Origin: Ctenosaura bakeri
Taxonomy: Eukaryota; Chordata; Lepidosauria; Squamata; Iguanidae
DNA length: 64,000 nucleotides
Reading direction: 5' to 3'
Assembly: GCA_948474755.1 (NCBI GenBank)
Contig: CAOLHI010000149.1
Location: forward strand, 744,001 to 808,000
A program made the translations under genes and the position numbers. The notes under the pieces were generated by a model, which did no database searches, had not been told where the DNA came from, and worked only from the letters and a program-made list of their open reading frames with translations. Of the stretch, positions 10,059-20,829 are shown piece by piece (positions within the stretch are counted from its first letter, which is position 1; each line of letters starts with the position of its first letter).

Positions 10059-10234
10059 GAGAGCCAGTGTGATGTAGTGGTCTGAATTTTGAACTATGAC
10101 CTGGGAGACCAGGGTTCAATTTCCTGCTCCGCCATGGAAACCCACTGGGTGACCTTGGGCTCTCAGCTCTAGAAAACCCCCAACAGAGGCGCCATAAGTT
10201 GGAAATGACTTGAGGGCACACAACAACAACAAAA
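10059..10234 (+). mobile_element. tRNA-derived SINE (Sauria-SINE type)
   Basis: GAGAGCCAGTGTGATGTAGTGG at the 5' end, CAGGGTTCAATTTCCTGC as B box, AACCCACTGGGTGACCTTGGGC, and the tail CATAAGTTGGAAATGACTTGA followed by GGGCACACAACAACAAC. The central block is shortened relative to 20830-21040. Confidence 0.92.
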
Positions 10235-10236
10235 TA

Positions 10237-10991
10237 TAGGTATACCTTAGTTAACAAAGTAAACGTGTTCCCGTGTATCACTTCTTTAATGGAAACTTTG
10301 GTATCAGAGGCAGGAATAACATGGAAAGGATAGGGATAGGTTCCTATACCACCACCACAAAAAAAAAAAAAAAGGCAGTGTAATGTATTTAGCAACTTTT
10401 TGTTTCAGAACTAACAATATGCACATGTAAAATGAAACAACAGCCAGTGAAACCTTGCAGAAGTAAACAAAAACTCTTTGAACCTTCTAGAGACTTGAAA
10501 ACTTCCTCCAAAAGGTATCCTGGATGGCTGTTGCTTTCCTCAAGTCTCCACCATTCTTATGATTTCCATTTTGGTGGCCAAACTTACAGATCCATGCTTT
10601 ATTTAACATGTTGGGAATAGGCTTATCTGTTTTGCCCTTTCTCTTACCTTTGCTGCTCATGCATATCCAAAAAGTGTTCTGGAGGCAGCCGCTTTTTACT
10701 TGCCTGTTGAAAGTAGGCTCATACAGCTACAGCATGATCAGCAAGGATAGCATCCCTTTCTTCTGCAGCTCAGGGTTTAGTGCAGTTTTACATATTATTG
10801 CAACCCAGCAATGAAAGTCTGCATTCCTCTAGTCCTCCTTTGTCATCCTGGCTATCCCAATGCTGGTTAAAAAAAACAAAATACTTCCAGCTGGACAGGG
10901 GGTATGCAGGAAAAGGGGTCTCAGCAGGTATTAAAAAACTTCATTAAAAGGAGCTTCATTTTCCGATGATTTGTTAACTGAGATATGTCTG
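10237..10991. mobile_element. non-autonomous mariner-like element, copy 1
   Basis: Left end TAGGTATACCTTAGTTAAC AAAG and right end ATTTGTTAACTGAGATATGTCTG are inverted repeats. The interior aligns by eye with 57188-57819: shared blocks include ACTTCTTTAA, TTGAACCTT.TAGAG, TTGAAAACTTCCT.CAAAA, TTACCT.TTGC/CCTGTTG, AGTCCTCCTTTGTCATC versus AGCCCTCCTTCATCATC, and a polyA-like ATTAAAAAAC run before the right end. TA-rich ends suggest Tc1/mariner, which is inferred; no transposase frame remains. Confidence 0.65.
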
Positions 10992-11280
10992 CACTGAGGT
11001 GAATTCACACTAAGATATGATCTTAAGACCTCATAAGCTTAGGTTCAACATTTAATAGCCTCAAAGGAAAGTCCAAATGGTGCCTTCCCTCAATTCTACA
11101 TAGAGAAGCTGACTGGACTCCCAGTAGAAACTCACCTTTATGCTTGTGAGGGGATGTCCCCTGCCATGATGCTTGTGGGCATCTGCCAAGATTCAGGGAT
11201 GAGAACAAGCTATGTGGTCAATAGAGCTCTTTCCCCACAAGTGAAGGTAATGGCCGAGGAACTGAGAAAGTACTTTCAAG

Positions 11281-11483
11281 GGGCCGTTTCTGCATTACGC
11301 TGTCATATTGCTATTGTTCCACTTTCAACATCCTATGAAACCTTGGAGTTTGTGGTTTAGGGAGGGGCATTTAGAATTCTCAGCCGAAGGGCTCTTTGGC
11401 CTCAGTAAACTACAAACCCCAGAATTCCACAGGATGTTGAAAGTAGAATAATAACACTATAACAGTGTAGTGCAGAAAGGCCC
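11281..11483. mobile_element. short palindromic MITE (Harbinger-like), TSD AAG
   Basis: A 203-bp palindrome with ends GGGCCGTTTCTGCA and TGCAGAAAGGCCC, flanked by AAG at 11278-11280 and 11484-11486. Arms read TTATTGTTCCACTTTCAAC-like text against GTTGAAAGTAGAATAATAAC; the centre holds TTTGTGGTTTAGGGAGGGGC and AGTAAACTACAAACCCC. A best-preserved example of the short class in this window. No coding content. Confidence 0.85.
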
Positions 11484-11594
11484 AAGGGAATGATGGTGCT
11501 GTTCTCTAGCATGTAAAAACTGGGGTGATTATGTCACTTGGTCCAACAATAGGGCCAGACTGGACTTGATCTTCAGAACTACCTAAATAATCAT

Positions 11595-11788
11595 GGTTGT
11601 TGTTGTTGTTACACACTTTCAAGCCATTTCCAACTTATGGTGACCCTAAGGAGAATCTATCACAGGATTTTCTGGGACTGGGAATGTGTGATGCACTTAA
11701 GGTCATCCAGTGGGTTTCCATGGCTGAGTGGGGATTCTAACCCTTGTCTCCAGGATTGTAGCCCAATGCTCAAACCACATTGGCTCTC
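11595..11788 (-). mobile_element. tRNA-derived SINE (Sauria-SINE type)
   Basis: Reverse orientation: (GTT)n, CTTTCAAGCCATTTCCAAC, TTATGGTGACCCTAAGG, then GGATTCTAACCCTTGTCTCC (B box) and CAAACCACATTGGCTCTCC (5' end). Essentially full length. Confidence 0.92.
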
Positions 11789-12360
11789 CAATAGTCTCAA
11801 TACTACAGAGTAAAGAAACAAATATGTTTCAGTTGCCTCCTGCTGTAAACTGAGATATCCTATGGATGACAACACTATCAGCTAATCCTCAAACAAAAAT
11901 TTGCAAATATTCCAAACTGCGCCTCAAATTTTGTATTTGCTTCAGTGTTAGAACTGAAATGCCTCACACTGGTTGGAAATCTCTTAGCTGCTTTGGCAGT
12001 TATCAAATATGAAATCTCATCAGCTATCATGCCAAATATTATATGCCAGCTATCAAATGCTGTCAGATATCACTGTCAAGCAGCAAATATTGAATCACAG
12101 GATTTCAAATTGACATGTCTCAATTATTTTTCTGACTATCTGGGAGCTATTCAAATACTCGGAATTTCTCTGAAAAAGGTATTCAATGTTGTATATTTCA
12201 TTTCTGGAAAATGTGGAGAATCAGGCAACTAAAATGGCAATTCTCCTATGAAACAAGATGTGAAATTATGGAGGCTCCAGAGGAAAAAAAGGCAAATAAG
12301 GGAAAATTATTGATAAAGGCATATAAAATGATGTACTATAGAGAGAAAATGACAGACATG
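11789..12360. other. unique-looking AT-rich sequence, no supported gene
   Basis: The open frame 11945-12232 (95 codons) is hydrophobic in part but has no recognisable domain or gene context; not called. Confidence 0.4.
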
Positions 12361-12516
12361 GGCCATTTCCTCACCAGACTGTTATAATGCTATTATTCCG
12401 CTTTCAACATCCTATGGAATCCTGGGGTTTGCAGTTTAGAGAGGGGATTCCATAGGCTTCCATAGAATGTTGAAAGCGGAATAATAGTGCTATAACAGTC
12501 TAGTGCAGAAATGGCC
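12361..12516. mobile_element. short palindromic MITE (Harbinger-like), TSD ATG
   Basis: 156 bp, ends GGCCATTTCCTCAC and GTGCAGAAATGGCC, flanked by ATG at 12358-12360 and 12517-12519. Arms TATTATTCCGCTTTCAACA / TGTTGAAAGCGGAATAATA are an almost perfect inverted repeat around a reduced centre. Confidence 0.88.
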
Positions 12517-13254
12517 ATGGTTTTAGCTGCTTTCTTGCAATACTACAGCCTGGTGTCACATAGCAAAGCTGAACGGTGGGCAATCTTGGACAAACAAAAG
12601 AAAATGTTCTTTTTTTGGCACAGTTTGTATTTAAATTACTGATTTGGTTCCCACAAGATATACAAAAGGCTTCCAATTTGCTATAGCTGGCAGCTCTTGC
12701 CTCAGTGAAATGTTGTTTCCATCTGAAACATAAAAGTGCTTTCTTAACAGCTGAATCTATTTTGGGGCTAGAGTGTAATACCTAGAATAGCTCTTTTAAA
12801 GTTCTGACTAAAACCCGGAGTGGATTTACCGCTTCAAGTGACATCCATGGTACTCCTGGAACTGTAACCAATATGATTAGCTATACAAATGGAAAAGACA
12901 AATTCATGGAAGAGAGGGCTATCACTGGCTATCAGTAGGGTTGGGATACTGGTGCCACCTCAGTTTCTAAACATGCCTGGTGCCAACACTGATCCTTTGT
13001 GTCAAACTTCTCCTATCTGCGTTCTTGCTGACACCCACAGACTTCTAAGAAGTTCTTTGAAGAAGAAGGCCTTTGAAAAAAGCTGTGCTTTTGTTTCCTC
13101 TGCGTGTCATCTTCTTCTGTCTTCTTTGACCTACATACTCTGCCCCAAAGTCCTATTCAACCCTTTAACATCCGCTTGGCATGCAAAAACTGAGCTGATG
13201 GTGATTGCTTATTGCAAGCAATTGTAAGGGCAGCATCTATCTATTGTACCTCCT
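12517..13254. other. no supported gene; fragment of palindromic hAT-like repeat at 12770-12852
   Basis: 12770-12852 carries TTTTAAAGTTCTGACTAAAAC and GGAGTGGATTTACC, the right arm of the repeat described at 63567-63764. The open frame 12889-13227 has no recognisable domain. Confidence 0.45.
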
Positions 13255-13682
13255 AGAGCAGGCGTTAGCAAAGGGCAGCCCATGGGCTATGTGCAACCTC
13301 TGGACCCCAGTTTTGTGGCCACTGAAGTTCCTAGCAGTCCCCAAATGCCCTTGACTAACCCTCCATTTTTTGTGTGTGATCTTCAGGCCATTTTTGCCCA
13401 AAAACGATACTAAAAAATCCCCAGAGCTTGAAAACACCCCCTTCCCACGAAAACAAGAATCTCAGAACCCCACACTATACACAAATACCACCATATTTCT
13501 CTGCAGTCCTTCTCAAAATGGCAACAGAAATTGATATGATGTCACTTCCTGATGCCATTTTGAGAAGGACTGCAGAGGAAAATGGAAATATTGGGGCTAA
13601 CTGTGGTGTGGTTGGGAAGAACTGGCCCTGGGGCCCCTGTGTAGTTCCCTACCCTTTGTCTAGTACAACGAGGGGCCTTTTT
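13255..13682. repeat. large palindromic DNA repeat (hAT-like)
   Basis: Left part AGCAGGCGTTAGCAAAGGGCAGCCCATGGGC and right part GGGGCCCCTGTG..CCCTACCCTTTGTCTAG are related inverted ends. The core has long inverted arms: TTTCTCTGCAGTCCTTCTCA AAATGGCA near 13496-13524 against TGCCATTTTGAGAAGGACTGC near 13553-13578. Related, more diverged pieces are at 55111-55420 and 60560-60912. The hAT label is inferred from the general look of the ends. Confidence 0.5.
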
Positions 13683-13689
13683 TAAGATG

Positions 13690-14640
13690 CTGGTAGCGGT
13701 AATGATATAGATGGGGTAAAACTTTTTTAGGCATAGGGATAAGATTATGGGCTAAGCTTCACTGACTTAATTTCTCTGTTTCAGCTGCTCTAAAAGCACA
13801 GGAGCAGAGCCGGGGCTGAGGCAAAGAAGTGATCTTATTATTAGTCCAAAACACGTAGTCAGGGTGCTCGGACCGTGGAGCATACGCACTGTGTATATTT
13901 CCAGCAGCAATTTTGCACTGTTACTACACATTCCATTCTGTGACACACAGCAGGAAAAAAAATTCCAAGGGAACTCTTAACTCAAATGAAGAACTTTGTG
14001 TGGTTCGTTTATGCTCTTTCAATACCACTTAAGCACATTTTTTATGACATACACACATACAGCCCCTACTGTGTGTTAACACCTGGATTTCCTAATTATT
14101 CTAAATGCAGAACTTAATTGTCTGTTGAACATTTTCTGCACTGTTAAGATGTTAATTGTTCTAAAACCCTAGGAATAAAGAAGCCTAATGCATTTTATAA
14201 TCTTAGCAGAGAATGAATTAAACAAAAATCCCACATGGTTGCTAATATTTTTTTAAAAAAGCTCCTTTGTTTGTCGTTTTTAGGCAAAATGATACCTTCC
14301 TAAGAGGCTGCATAAATGCATTTACTTTGCTGTTTCCTAGTTAGTCTCACACTGTATTACATTAATTAGCTGGCTCTCATAAAAACCACAGTAAAGGAGG
14401 CAGTGAATAATGTCACACTGTTACAACATTGTTTGAGAAAGTCTCCTCACTTAATGAAGGAATGAAACATTTGCCACTTTTTCCTGACTGTGTCCTCCTG
14501 TGATATATAGCCGGAGATCTTAAATTAGTTTTACCAGGTAAAATAAGGATAAGGTCTCCAGTACCCTTAATAGTTCTGTAACAGAGTTCAGCAAGAGTTG
14601 CTTACATGACAAGCAGTATCTGCTGAAACCCCCTCTTTTA
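13690..14640. other. unique AT-rich block, possible conserved non-coding element
   Basis: No repeat matched. It holds several TAATTA-type sites (near 14093, 14363), TTAATTGTT, ATTTGCATAAATGCATTT-like text and few CpGs. This composition is typical of vertebrate conserved non-coding elements bound by homeodomain and other developmental factors, but without an alignment that is only a suggestion. No coding frame. Confidence 0.35.
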
Positions 14641-14784
14641 TACAACCATTAAAGGGAAAGGAATCCTGTCTCTTACCTGGCAACCCTATCTTAGATGGGC
14701 ATGGTACAGCATAAGCTCTTCCAGATGGAAGTTTGATCCCTTTTAGACAGAACTGTGATCCCATACATGCTCCATGCCATTAAG

Positions 14785-14885
14785 GCTAAAGGAACATTCA
14801 GGGTACAATCCCATGTATACTCACCTAGAAGTAATACTGAATTGCATGGGACTTGCTTCTGAGTGAATGTGAATAGGCTTTCACC
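14785..14885. repeat. small palindromic MITE remnant
   Basis: CAATCCCATGTATACTCACCTAGAAGTAATACTGAATTGCATGGGACTTGCTTCTGAGTGAATGTGAATAGG resembles a widespread amniote palindromic element with inverted arms (..ACTCACCTGGGAGTAA.. / ..TTACTTCTGAGT..). A second remnant is at 41515-41592. Diverged. Confidence 0.5.
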
Positions 14886-15047
14886 CACTCTACTATACAG
14901 AGATGGAGCTAGTGATAGCTGCATCTAGTGAGACTGTACCACCCCAGGAAAATACCAGACGGGAAAACAGATTGTTTCATTACTACATCCTTAAAGATAC
15001 ATGTAGTATACCAGGGATGTGAAAGGACAAGGAGTTTGAAGGTCTAA

Positions 15048-15236
15048 GGCCATTTCTGCACTGGACTGTGATAGTGCTATTATTCCACTTTCAATATCCT
15101 ATGGAATCCTGGAGTTTGCATTTTATAGTGCAGTTTATAGTCCCTAAAGGTCCCTCCCTAAACTGCAAACTCCAGGATTCCATCGGATGTTGAAAGTGGA
15201 ATAATAGCACTATAACAGTCCAGTGCGGAAACAGCC
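15048..15236. mobile_element. short palindromic MITE (Harbinger-like)
   Basis: 189 bp with ends GGCCATTTCTGCACTGGACTG and CAGTCCAGTGCGGAAACAGCC. Flanks are TAA (15045-15047) and TGA (15237-15239), a 3-bp duplication with one change. Arms ATTATTCCACTTTCAA.ATCC / GGATGTTGAAAGTGGAATAAT pair nearly perfectly. Confidence 0.85.
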
Positions 15237-15803
15237 TGAGTCTTCTGCACCATGGTTCTTCATCCCAAACCATAGTCCCACTTTTAGAATGTCTTCACTC
15301 TTTCTGTTTTTGCTAACTTACCTCTGACCTTCCCCTAGGCTGGTTGTAATGACTTCTTGGGCCTTTCCAGGAAGTTAACAAGAAGTTGACAATAGTAGCC
15401 AAACCAAGGGACACTTGGAATGTTCAGCACTTTATATATTCATAGCTAGACTTGACACATTTTGAAGCACAATAACTTTCCAGTCATTCTGTAACTGAAC
15501 CATACCGTTTCTGTGTCCAATTCAAATTTTCTCTTCAGCCAGTTCCCTTGAGAAACCACATTGTCCTTGAGTCTTCCCTTGAAGCAGCAGAACTCTCAGT
15601 CTGTAGGGGATGATTAATAGAGGTTGTTCTTTTCCAGTCGCAGTCTACACTCAGTGCTTTGGCTTCACTAGGAGGGGGATGATAGCTAAGTGGTTGAGCA
15701 TGCAGATGATCCAGTTGGTGGCATCTCTAGTAAGGTCTCATGCATGCAGGAGGAAAAGAACACACTTTACTCATTTACTGGAGATCTGAAGGGACCCAGC
15801 TTA
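15237..15803. other. no supported gene
   Basis: Nothing recognised except a possible decayed tRNA-like SINE piece at 15680-15740 (ATGATAGCTAAGTGGTTGAGCATGC). Confidence 0.4.
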
Positions 15804-16234
15804 GGCCCTTTTCGCACATTACCCTTTTGCGCGATGGGGGAGGACGTCTTGCGCGAGAAGCCTCATCCGAAACGCTGCCGCTTCCCTGCTCCTTCGTACC
15901 GCAGGTCGCTTCCTGTTAGCGCGACTGTCGCACGAGCGCCCCACCCCTTCCTTCCGCAGCACAGTCTGGAAGTTGTAGGCTGCACTGGGGGAAGGAAGCT
16001 TGACCGGTCCGCCTTGCCGACACACCGCACAGAAGTAGGTGTGCAAGGGCGCAGCGAGCATTGCGTGAGCGCGGGGTATTTTCGGCTTAAAGCCAAAAAT
16101 CAAAAAATGCATGCGTGCCCCGCTTTAGCCTCGTGAGCATTGCGCAAGGGGGAGTGCGTCATATGGAGCGACGTTCCCACTCATGCAACGCTTAAGGGGC
16201 GCTTGCGCAAGAAAAAAAGGATGCAAAAAGGACC
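15804..16234. mobile_element. GC-rich DNA transposon (Harbinger-like), TSD TTA
   Basis: 431 bp. Ends GGCCCTTTTCGCA (15804-15816) and TGCAAAAAGGACC (16222-16234) with TTA on each side (15801-15803, 16235-16237); TTA is a favoured Harbinger target. CpG-rich interior with CGTGAGCATTGCGC, GAGTGCGTC and a hairpin near 16077-16100 (ATTTTCGGCTT / AAGCCAAAAAT). Open frames inside are not genes. Related in reverse orientation to 47936-48368. Confidence 0.87.
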
Positions 16235-16369
16235 TTAGACTGGAGTCTCTACTACGATGAGTTAAAAATGAGGATAAACTGTAGATCATGCCTGAGACTA
16301 TTTATAGGAACATATCTCCTTCTGTCTATGTGCCCATTGTCCAGATTTTGTGAGTCTTGTTGGAATCAC

Positions 16370-16600
16370 CTTCTTTCTAACATTTCACAGATGAAAATCA
16401 GGTCATGTATGACTAGGCAACATCAAAGTGTGGCCAAGATGGCAAAAGTTGTTAATAGAGAAGAAGAGCAAGTTAGAAAAGGCTGTACCATTTGCTTTGA
16501 CCTGAGTCTACTGGGAAAGGTGAGATTCTTCTCCCCCTGCATACTTAATTGAGGTCAAACTACTTTTGCAGTTACTTTTGAAGTAACATGAGGACAAAGT
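16370..16600 (+). repeat. dispersed unclassified repeat (family X)
   Basis: Shares AACATTTCACAGATGAAAATCAGG, AGTGTGGCCAAGATGGCAAAAG, TTGTTAATAGAGAAGAAGAGCA, TTTGCTTTGACCTGAGTCTA and AACTACTTTTGCAGTTACTTTTG with the other copies. Confidence 0.65.
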
Positions 16601-17045
16601 GAGAAAGTGAGAGGAGGTAAAAGGAACTGGTGGGACATTTTCAAAGCTGAAAAAGTGGGGTGGCAGAGGATTAATTGGGGCTGTCCTTGGCAAATTGTGA
16701 CAGCTGGAGGATATGCAATCAGAAACTGTGTTAGAGTAACCTCCAGGATCATTCTGAATTGCTGGGCTTCTTGGCCTGGCCCCAGTCAGTGGCCCTTCTT
16801 TAAAAGAAAGATAGTCTGCTTGTGCAGTTAAACTGGGACTGTGTGAGAATACAGTTTGCTAGATCTGTCATATCAAGAACTGCAAATCCCAGAATTCTTT
16901 CTACATAGTCATAAAGGAAGGACTGGTGGGAAGGGCAAGGTAAAACGTCATCAGAAAGCAGGAGCAAGGTCTGCATCTTCTGGTAGGATTTTTACACCCT
17001 CAAGTATGTGTCAGAGGCCCTAACTTCAGTGTAATTTTGGACAAA

Positions 17046-17245
17046 GAGCATTTCTGCACTGTACTGTTATAGTGCTATTATTCCATCTTCAACATCCTAT
17101 GGAATCCTGGCATTTTCAGTTTAGGGAAGGGCCTTTAGAATTTCAGCTAGAGAACTCTTTAGTCTCAGTAAACTACAAACCCCAGAATCCCACAGGATGA
17201 TGAAAGTAGAATAATACCACTATAACAGTGTGATGCGGAAAGGCC
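17046..17245. mobile_element. short palindromic MITE (Harbinger-like), TSD AAA
   Basis: 200 bp, ends GAGCATTTCTGCAC and ATGCGGAAAGGCC, with AAA at 17043-17045 and 17246-17248. Interior has TAGTGCTATTATTCCATC and GATGAAAGTAGAATAATACC as arms and AGTAAACTACAAACCCC in the centre. Confidence 0.8.
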
Positions 17246-17434
17246 AAAATCAGCAGCTCATTAGAGCACAGATTGAAATCAACTGATAACATTAGCATTA
17301 TGTTCCATTCAGTCCTAAAATATGTGAAACAAGAGTCTGGGGAACATCTATAGTCTTCTTCACAAGTATTTCACAGAACTTTCTGAGAATTTTCTTTGTG
17401 AAAAGTTTCACTTGGAAAAACTTCAAGTCTGCTT

Positions 17435-17683
17435 TTGGAAAAGAGTAAGATTTACAAGAAACAGTTGCAACTATTTTTCAGTGGCACCTGCACAACTTTG
17501 GATTTTTGCATACTGCCGGTTACTGTGGCAGAAACTGAAAGATGTTTCAGCAAGGTAGTCTTCAGATATGTCAGGCATTCTGCTGTGGGAGAAGACCAGT
17601 TAAGCTACTTAGCCATTTGGACTATTGAGTGGAAACCTGCAGGAGAAATTGACTTTGGAAAGCTAGTACATGAATTGCAATGA
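17435..17683 (+). pseudogene. hAT transposase C-terminal dimerisation domain remnant
   Basis: A frame ending with a natural stop at 17681-17683 encodes the C-terminal dimerisation domain of hAT transposases or of the domesticated proteins derived from them. The diagnostic string LPVTVAETERCFSK is at residues 27-40, matching the family pattern (P-V-T/S-x-A-x-x-E-R-x-F-S-x), followed by a ..RHSAVGEDQLSYLAIWTIE.. segment corresponding to the family's 'LR-x-x-M-x-x-x-R-L-x-x-L-x-x-x-x-I' and a final ..GEIDFGKLVHELQ. The start at 17435 is a TTG and is only where the open frame begins; the catalytic RNase-H-like part is missing upstream. No inverted ends or 8-bp duplication could be located. It could instead be a piece of a ZMYM-like host gene copy, since those share this domain. 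Confidence 0.75.
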
Positions 17684-17968
17684 GAAAGGCTATAAAAATA
17701 AAGTTTTAAGGTTAATTGGCATAATATTTGCCACTGAGTCCTGATGGGTCCATTAGAATAATAATTTTAAAAAATCAAGATACTACCCAGAGTGATTGCT
17801 TTATTGATAGTTCAAAAAATTACAAGATTAGCAAGCTTGAGGGACTCTTGGGAGGTGTTATTAAGAATGGATACAGCAAATGGGTTTTTTCTTTTCTTTT
17901 CGAAACTTAGAATATGTAAAAGTAATCAATATAAACTTTTTTTGCATTGTATGAAATTAGATGTAAGG

Positions 17969-18421
17969 GGCATGTCCAGAGGAGGGTGACCAAAATGGTG
18001 AAAGGTCTGGAAGCCATGCCTTATGAGGAGTGGCTTAGGGAGCTGGGTTTGTTTAGTCTGCAGAAGAGAAGGTTAAGAGGGGACATGATAGCCATGTTTC
18101 AATATTTGAAGGGATGTCATGTCAAGGAGGGAGCAGGCTTGTTTTCCACTGCTCCAGAGACTAGGATAAGGAGCAATGGATTCAAGCTGCAGGAAAGGAG
18201 ATTCCACTTGAACCTCAGGAAGAACTTCCTGATGGTCAGAGCTGTTCAGCAGTAGAATATGCTGCCTCAAAGTGTGGTGGAGTCTCCTTCTTTGGAGGTT
18301 TTTAAGCAGAGGCTGGATGGCCATCTGTTGGGAGTGCTTTGATGTGTGTTCCTGCATGACAGGGTGTTGGACTGGATGGCCCCTGGGGTCTCGTCCAACT
18401 CTATTATTCTAAGATTCTATT
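17969..18421 (+). mobile_element. CR1 LINE 3' end
   Basis: Begins in CATGTCCAGAGGAGGGTGACCAAAATGG, reads MVKGLEAMPYEEWLRELGLF and following CR1 protein text, breaks at CAGCAGTAGAATATGC (a stop in AVQQ-W), then the 3' UTR GTGGTGGAGTCTCCTTCTTTGG to the terminal ATTCTAAGATTCTATT. Inactive. Confidence 0.92.
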
Positions 18422-18539
18422 TGACAGAAGCCCCTCTGTTTTTCAGGTAGCAGTCCACAGGAAGGAATGGGTGGATCAGACTATCTGCCAGTTTTGTATA
18501 GCCCTGTGTGTAAATCCTTACTGCCCTATTCCTGCCCTC

Positions 18540-19010
18540 TCCTTAGATTTATTTATTTTATATCCCACCTTTCCCCAGTCCAGGACTCAAGATGGTTTAT
18601 AAAGATTAAAAGAGATACAACTAAAAAGTTCACATCAAAGGAAATTAGAAATTTAACGAAACTAGCAACAGAATTAAAAGCAGTTAAAAGCAATATTCTT
18701 AAAAATCAATTGACAAATAGTTCTGAAAGGCCCCTTTTCACTGAGCGTTCAGTCCTCAAAGTCATGCCAAAACAAACAGTTTTTCATCTGCCTATCACAG
18801 GATAGCACGGAGAATACCTATCAAATCTTTCTAGGAAGGGCATTCTGAAGCCTGGGAGCAGCCACCACGAAAGCTCTCCCTTGTTCGCACTGGTTGTTCC
18901 TATGAAAGTGCTCAGAAAAGATTAAGGGCATCCCCAGATTGTTCCAAAACACAGACAGGGTCATAAGGGAGAATATAATCCTTCAGATAACCTAGACCTA
19001 AGCTGAATCT
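18540..19010 (+). repeat. LINE-like 3' region repeat (family Y)
   Basis: TTTATTTTATATCCCACCTTTCCCC, AAGCAGTTAAAAGCAATATT, CCCCTTTTCACTGAGC, GGAAGGGCATTCTGAAGCCTGGGAGCAGCCACC are shared in order with 38750-39300. This resembles the long 3' UTR of a LINE found often in lizards; I cannot assign the clade. Confidence 0.55.
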
Positions 19011-19654
19011 ACATCAATAGCATAGCATTAGGATTTCGAGAGAAGTTTGAATATATATTTTGAATATATTTCCTGCCCTACAAAATCACACATCTAAGCT
19101 TATTTTGTCTCAAACTATGCATTTCTACATTTTATCTCAAAGTATCCAATTTTAGATGAAGTTTGGTACAAGCATTCTGAGTTGAGGATTACATTGCAAA
19201 ACTTGACGTGTGAAATGTGACAAATAACTGCATTGTGAGCCACACATTAGTCCAAGAGGTGCAGTTCAGGCTCATTGGTTCTGAAATGAGGATGGAATGA
19301 AATCCCTGAGCGTTGCTATCTAGAAGAGGGAAGTGCATTTTGACGCACTACAAGACCTCATCATATGTGACCAATGAAGTTGGCTCCACTGAGCAACAAA
19401 AACTTCACCGTCAAGCTTGTGAGCAGAGGCCTATCTGGAACCTGCCATGCCAAATTCAAGACTAATATTAAATGCTGTCTTTGGATTTTGTATGCTATGC
19501 TTCAGTTCAGCATGAGAGCATTCATTCTGTTACTGTGAAACCCCTTATATGAGATAAACAATCCAGCAGTGAGGAACATCTCTCTTTCTCTTAGGGATGG
19601 AAAGAAGTTTCATTGGAGTCAACAATCTCTTCCATGAGTAGGAATCGTGTATCC
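19011..19654. other. no supported feature
   Basis: AT-rich, no coding frame, no repeat matched within the window. Confidence 0.4.
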
Positions 19655-19770
19655 CACAAGAGCTGTTGAAGTGCAAGGCCCAGCAGCCCTTGCCAACAAA
19701 GCCAGTGGTGAGGAATGCTGGGATTTACAGTTCAACAATATCTGGGAGAAACAATATATGATTTCCAACC
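19655..19770. repeat. short hAT-like palindromic remnant
   Basis: AGCAGCCCTTGCCAACAAAGCCAGTGG then AGGAATGCTGGGATTTACAGTTCAACAATATCTGG, the usual arrangement of a small vertebrate hAT MITE. Boundaries not determined. Confidence 0.45.
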
Positions 19771-19788
19771 CTTGTTTTGATAAAAATA

Positions 19789-20096
19789 CAGCCTTCCCTC
19801 TGCATTTGAGGGTTTGACCTTCACAAATTTGATTATTCATGAGGTGCACATATGCTTCCCCCTATTCTCCTGCCTTTTGCCTGGGTGCATTTGCCTTCCT
19901 TCTCCATGCCTTGCAAAATGGAAGGGAATGGGAGGAGGAGAAAAGGGGAGAAGGAAGGCTTTCACACCAGGGCAAAAGGCAAGGGAATGGGAAGTAGAAC
20001 CCCGGAAGGGAATGGGAAGGAGGGCAGGAGAAAGTTATTCATGTTTTTTCCACTTTCACAAGGGTTCTGTGCCCTGAAAGGGGAGGGACCACTGTA
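19789..20096. mobile_element. mariner-like MITE
   Basis: Left end TACAGCCTTCCCTCTGCATTTG and right end GGGGAGGGACCACTGTA (reverse complement TACAGTGGTCCCTCCCC) form inverted repeats that start with TACAG, consistent with a TA-target Tc1/mariner element. Interior is purine-rich (GGGAATGGGAGGAGGAG). Two overlapping open frames there are compositional. Confidence 0.55.
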
Positions 20097-20756
20097 GTAT
20101 TTTTGTTCCTCCCAGGATTTGTGGCAAGAAAATGTTCACTTCATCTCACGCATTTGCACATTTTTGAGGGTTACAGTACATTCTGGTGAAATTAAGCGTG
20201 TAAAAGCCATGTACATATTTTAAATTGCAACTGACTAAAAATGTGCAGCAATGTTTTTGTGAATATGGAAAATTTGCATAAGTTAGGTGCATTTCACAAA
20301 TCAGTCTGAAAATTAGGGGATATACATTGTAAAAATGGTATAACTTTCATGCAAGAAGATAGTGGATTTTAACAAAATGATCATTATTAAGTGCTCATGG
20401 AAAAGATGTTCTGAGGTTCCATGCTGCCTTAGCCCTGAACCAGAGGCAATCATAGATCAAGGGAACTTTATCACATTTATTTAAAATAAAAATAATAGGG
20501 GGTCATAGTCTAATGCTCAAACCACTAATAGCATTCATGGTGTCTCTGCAAGCTTTGTGAGACGGAGAGACTGTAACCACAAGGCAAGGCTTGCAAATCT
20601 CTATTAAAATATGCCCCTGCCAGCCACCTGTTTCTGCTTTGCAAAGGAGCTGTGGCACCTTGAAGGTGGAAACAGGTGTCTGGCATGCTCCGCACTGGGA
20701 TTTGAATGTATTGAATCCATGGTGAATTGAATCCATGGATCATACTGTACTTTCTG
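20097..20756. other. no supported gene
   Basis: AT-rich; 20110-20400 has several TTTGCA and GTGCA words and may be an old repeat, but no partner copy was identified. Antisense frames at 20503-20743 have no recognisable content. Confidence 0.35.
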
Positions 20757-20783
20757 TATGTGTGTGTGTGTGTGTGTGTGTGT
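20757..20783. repeat. (TG)n microsatellite
   Basis: About thirteen TG units. Confidence 0.95.
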
Positions 20784-20829
20784 TAGTTATCCCTTGAAAG
20801 GAGGGATAAGGAGGTATGCCAGGGTTCTT

